Part shown: positions 13,960 to 16,799 of the stretch, piece by piece
How positions within the stretch are numbered: the stretch's first letter is position 1
Layout of the letters: every line of letters begins with the position of its first letter
Assembly (NCBI GenBank): GCA_000961805.1
Contig: LADV01000246.1
Location: 1-16,799, forward strand
Origin: Peptococcaceae bacterium BRH_c23
GTDB lineage: Bacteria; Bacillota_B; Desulfitobacteriia; Desulfitobacteriales; Desulfitobacteriaceae
Direction: 5' to 3'
DNA length: 16,799 nucleotides
Position numbers and translations under genes: made by a program
Notes under the pieces: generated by a model
Told to the model about the DNA's origin: nothing
Databases searched by the model: none
The model's input: only the letters and a program-made list of their open reading frames with translations

Positions 13960-16113
13960 TTAGGATTTAGGAATAGTCGGGTTTTCCTTACGAACGTTTG
14001 GCATAGCTTCCTTACGCGAAAGATTTAAGCGACCTTGTTTGTCAATGGCAGTCGCTTTGACCATGATCTCATCCCCGACTTTAACAATGTCCTCCACTTT
14101 TTCCACGCGTTCATGAGCTAATTGAGAGATGTGAACTAGGCCTTCCTTGCCTGACAGTCCCATGACTCCAGGAATGACTTCTACAAAAGCCCCGAAGTCC
14201 ATAACCCGAGTGACTTTTCCTTGGTAAATTTTACCGACTTCCACTTCTTGAGTTAAAGCCTGGATAATCTTTAAGGCTTTCTCCCCACCTTCGCCACCAA
14301 CCGAAGAAATAAAGACGCGGCCATCATCTTCGATGTCAATTTTAACACCGGTTTCCTCCACAATCTTCTTAATCGTTTTTCCACCAGGTCCAATAACATC
14401 GCGGATCTTATCGGGATGAATCGAGGCAGTGATTATTCTCGGTGCATAGATTGATAGTTGTGGGCGAGGTTTAGCCAAAATTGCCACCATTTTATCGAGA
14501 ATCAAAAGACGGGCAGCTTTAGCCTGGGTCAAGGCTTTCAATAAAACTTCTCGGGACACACCCATTATTTTAATATCCATTTGCAAGGCGGTTATCCCTT
14601 TAGTGGTTCCAGCCACCTTAAAATCCATATCTCCAAAGTGATCTTCTAAACCTTGGATATCGGTCAGGATCGCTAAATTATCCCCTTCCTTAACGAGTCC
14701 CATGGCAATGCCTGCAACTGGAGCTGAAATGGGAACACCGGCATCCATTAGGGAAAGAGTACTTCCACAAACAGAGGCCATCGAACTAGAACCATTAGAT
14801 TCCAACACCTCAGAAACGAGACGAATGGTATATGGAAATTCATTTTCATCGGGAAGAACTGGGATCAACGCTCTTTCTGCAAGAGCACCATGACCAATTT
14901 CTCTGCGCCCTGGTCCCCGCATCGGTCGGGTTTCTCCAACACTATAGGGCGGGAAATTATAGTGATGAATATAGCGTTTAGATCTTTCAAGACCTAAACC
15001 ATCTAGAATCTGTTCATCTCTTGCAGCCCCTAGAGTCGCCACTGTCAACACCTGAGTTTGACCACGCGTAAAAAGGCCTGTCCCATGGGTACGGGGTAGA
15101 ATTCCTACTTCAATACTGATCGGACGAACTTCATCGACTGCCCGACCATCCGGTCTAATTTGCTCATTCGTGATCAATTTACGAACAATCTGATGGACAA
15201 TGTCCTCAAGCACATTCTTGATCACTTTCGTGTCATCTGGAAACTCTGCTTCGAAGTAGCTCAAGGTTTCAGCTTTAACTTCGTTGATTGCACTTTCCCG
15301 TGCTTTCTTCTCCTCAACACGGATAGCCTGATCTAACTTGTCGTAGGCATAGGTATTTACCGCTTCGACAATGTTAGCTGGGGTTTTTACAAATATTACT
15401 TCAAGTTTTTCTTTGGCTAACCCGAGGGCCAAAGCTTCCTCACGATAGTCCGCAATAAATTGGGTAATCTTTTTAATTTCGGCATGTCCAAACATAATCG
15501 CTTCCAAGATTTGATCCTCTGGTACTTCGTGAGCACTAGCTTCCACCATCATAACCGCTTCTTCTGTTCCAGCCACAGTAAGAAGCATCTGACTTTTTCC
15601 TGCTTGTTCGATGGTCGGATTAATAATGTATTCATCTTCTATCAGTCCAACGGTCACTGCCGCAATAGGACCTTCGAAGGGTATATTTGAAATCGTCAGG
15701 GCTGCTGAAGCTGCATTAATGGCCGTAATATCTGTCGCACTATCTTGATCGACGGACATAACCGTGGCAACCACTTGAACTTCATTTCGAAATCCTTCCG
15801 GGAATAGCGGACGAATTGGACGGTCAATTAAACGAGCCGACAGGGTAGCTTTCTCGCTGGCTCTTCCTTCACGTTTAATAAATCCCCCTGGGATTTTACC
15901 GGCAGCGTACATTCTTTCTTCAAACTCAACGGTCAAGGGGAAGAAATCAATTCCCTCCCGGGCTACAGCACTGCAGGTTGCGAATGCAGTCACCACAGTA
16001 TCCCCGTAACGGAGAAAAATAGTGCCTCCCGCTTGTTTACCAAGCTTACCAGTTTGGAAAGTCATCGTTCTCCCACCGACTGAGAGTGACTTTTCGAGTA
16101 TTTCCTGTTTCAC
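13960..16113 (-). CDS. pnp: Polyribonucleotide nucleotidyltransferase (PNPase)
   Basis: PNPase degrades RNA 3' to 5' by phosphorolysis as a trimer and works with RNase J, encoded at the other end of this window, in mRNA turnover. The 717 residues contain two RNase PH domains separated by a helical linker. The second has the catalytic region [10 protein letters not shown]...LQMDIKI. A KH domain follows with [12 protein letters not shown] (about 555-615), then an S1 domain (about 620-700, [15 protein letters not shown] and GLVHISQL). The start is a GTG with AAGGAGG seven bases upstream. No rpsO gene precedes it within the window; instead there is a repeat array and an IS110-family element. No convincing promoter is visible in 16114-16224. 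Confidence 0.97.
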   Translation of the reverse strand: MKQEILEKSLSVGGRTMTFQTGKLGKQAGGTIFLRYGDTVVTAFATCSAVAREGIDFFPLTVEFEERMYAAGKIPGGFIKREGRASEKATLSARLIDRPIRPLFPEGFRNEVQVVATVMSVDQDSATDITAINAASAALTISNIPFEGPIAAVTVGLIEDEYIINPTIEQAGKSQMLLTVAGTEEAVMMVEASAHEVPEDQILEAIMFGHAEIKKITQFIADYREEALALGLAKEKLEVIFVKTPANIVEAVNTYAYDKLDQAIRVEEKKARESAINEVKAETLSYFEAEFPDDTKVIKNVLEDIVHQIVRKLITNEQIRPDGRAVDEVRPISIEVGILPRTHGTGLFTRGQTQVLTVATLGAARDEQILDGLGLERSKRYIHHYNFPPYSVGETRPMRGPGRREIGHGALAERALIPVLPDENEFPYTIRLVSEVLESNGSSSMASVCGSTLSLMDAGVPISAPVAGIAMGLVKEGDNLAILTDIQGLEDHFGDMDFKVAGTTKGITALQMDIKIMGVSREVLLKALTQAKAARLLILDKMVAILAKPRPQLSIYAPRIITASIHPDKIRDVIGPGGKTIKKIVEETGVKIDIEDDGRVFISSVGGEGGEKALKIIQALTQEVEVGKIYQGKVTRVMDFGAFVEVIPGVMGLSGKEGLVHISQLAHERVEKVEDIVKVGDEIMVKATAIDKQGRLNLSRKEAMPNVRKENPTIPKS

Positions 16114-16224
16114 AATGGAACCTCCTTAAATTTTCAATCCTTCTCAACTTGTTTCCTCTTCGACATATTGTTATTATTTCCTGCAATTTGCATAAATAAA
16201 ACTAAATTAAGAATAAACCCCTAA

Positions 16225-16344
16225 ATCGAAGTTCGAGGCTCGATGTTCGAGGTTCGAACTTTGCAACGGGGGCTCGATACTAAGAATCACGCTCCCTAAA
16301 ACATCTCTTTCTCGCATCTTGAATTTTGCACTCGTACCTCGCAT
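16225..16344. repeat. Heptamer-repeat array upstream of pnp
   Basis: Five in-phase units ATCGAAG, TTCGAGG, CTCGATG, TTCGAGG, TTCGAAC (16225-16259) are followed by about 70 bp of spacer and two degenerate inverted units CTCGTAC, CTCGCAT (16331-16344). The layout, a direct block on the left and an inverted block on the right, resembles the element at 5442-5650. It lies in the gap between pnp and the IS110-family element. The rest of 16114-16404 shows no gene. Confidence 0.65.
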
Positions 16345-16404
16345 AAAGAAACAATCATGAACCCCGGCGTTCACAAATTAGAATGAAAATGTTTTCCAGT
16401 CATG

Positions 16405-16590
16405 CGAATTCCATAGTCTTCCATTTGGAATACTCTTATTGGCGGGAGTTAAATATCCGCAAGTTTATTGGTGGAATTTCCCCCGTTAAAGAAACTGGTT
16501 TCAGTAACCTTTGAGTACAAATTAGTGTGCCTTGAGCACGTGTAAGAAATTTCTTTTAGTTTCAGGTTACTGAATCTCCCGCCAATTAAT
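16405..16590 (+). ncRNA. Candidate bridge RNA of the IS110-family element
   Basis: The non-coding stretch directly before the recombinase folds into an ordered set of stems. ATTCCA/TGGAAT (16408-16431) forms a first small hairpin. A perfect 11-bp helix, ATTGGCGGGAG (16438-16448) with CTCCCGCCAAT (16576-16586), encloses two more: AAATaTCC with GGAATTT (16451-16458, 16473-16479; 14-base loop) and a perfect 11-bp TTCAGTAACCT/AGGTTACTGAA (16500-16510, 16564-16574) around a 53-base interior with its own GTGC/GCAC hairpin. IS110-group elements are known to encode a bridge RNA of about 180 nt exactly here, with loops guiding donor and target recognition. Location, size and two-loop layout fit; guide matches cannot be tested in this window. 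Confidence 0.5.
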
Positions 16591-16605
16591 TAAAGGAGGT
16601 TTCAA

Positions 16606-16799
16606 ATGGACGCTATTTTGGAATCATGTGCTGGCTTGGATGTTCACCAGGAAACAGTTGTAGCTTGTATACTCACTGGTTCTCTTGATCAAAAGCCTAA
16701 GAAAGTAGTTAAAACGTTTTCTACTACAACGACCGAACTCCTTGCATTAGCTAAATGACTTGAAGAGTTTAATTGCTCCCATGTTGCTATGGAGAGTAC
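16606..16799 (+). pseudogene. IS110-family recombinase, interrupted by TGA, 3' end off-window
   Basis: AAAGGAGGT five bases before an ATG opens a frame reading MDAILESCAGLDVHQETVVA, the N-terminus of IS110-family DEDD recombinases; the Asp of GLDVH is the first catalytic residue. After 50 residues the frame meets TGA (16756-16758), then continues open with LEEFNCSHVAMEST to the edge, again family-like. Relatives have Trp at about this place (LAKWLEEF, from memory), so one TGG-to-TGA change explains the stop. The copy is probably inactive by itself, unless the stop is read through or is a sequencing error. Confidence 0.82.

Larger units (their letters stand above)
16405..16799 (+). mobile_element. 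Left part of an IS110-family insertion sequence
   Basis: A structured left-end leader followed by the start of a DEDD-type IS110 recombinase enters from about 16400 and runs off the right edge. IS110 elements lack clear terminal inverted repeats, so the exact left boundary cannot be fixed; it probably lies between the heptamer array (ending 16344) and 16438. The element is transcribed away from pnp and sits in the region directly upstream of that gene. Confidence 0.7.

Overview
The window reads as a core chromosomal segment of a spore-forming, low-to-moderate GC Firmicute. The dipicolinate synthase pair, a DacF-type carboxypeptidase, a DapG-type aspartokinase, DUF1540 and DUF6125 proteins and strong AGGAGG ribosome sites suggest a Clostridia member of the Desulfosporosinus/Desulfitobacterium type; the genus is inference. 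From recalled gene order, the minus-strand genes follow the Bacillus subtilis block pnpA-ylxY-mlpA-ymxH-spoVFA-spoVFB-asd-dapG-dapA-rnj. Here dacF, dut, a small membrane protein gene and dapB are added.

Read along the minus strand from the right, pnp (RNA decay) is followed by ylxY (deacetylase-like), dacF (peptidoglycan), pepR/ymxG (M16 peptidase), dut (dUTPase), an unknown small membrane protein and ymxH (PRC-barrel). A consensus promoter and an intrinsic-terminator-like hairpin sit between ymxH and dapB. Then come dapB, dpaA, dpaB, asd, dapG and dapA. This second group holds the whole route from aspartate to tetrahydrodipicolinate and the side branch to spore dipicolinate. DapG, Asd and DapA supply hydroxy-tetrahydrodipicolinate, which goes to DapB (lysine and cell wall) or to DpaA/DpaB (spore core).

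A small plus-strand island, a 45-residue DUF1540 protein and a DUF6125 protein each with its own terminator, separates dapA from a full-length RNase J gene. RNase J has its own sigma-A-type promoter and a leader of about 187 nt. The left edge cuts through a minus-strand cobalamin riboswitch whose target gene lies outside the window.

The accessory material is between genes. Arrays of a degenerate 7-bp repeat (consensus TTCGAGG) occupy three gaps. A roughly 225-bp hairpin-rich region sits between dpaB and asd. At the right edge, on the plus strand, is the left end of an IS110-family element whose recombinase frame carries an in-frame TGA. The non-coding leader of that element folds into nested stems of the size and place expected for an IS110 bridge RNA, and is the most interesting item here.
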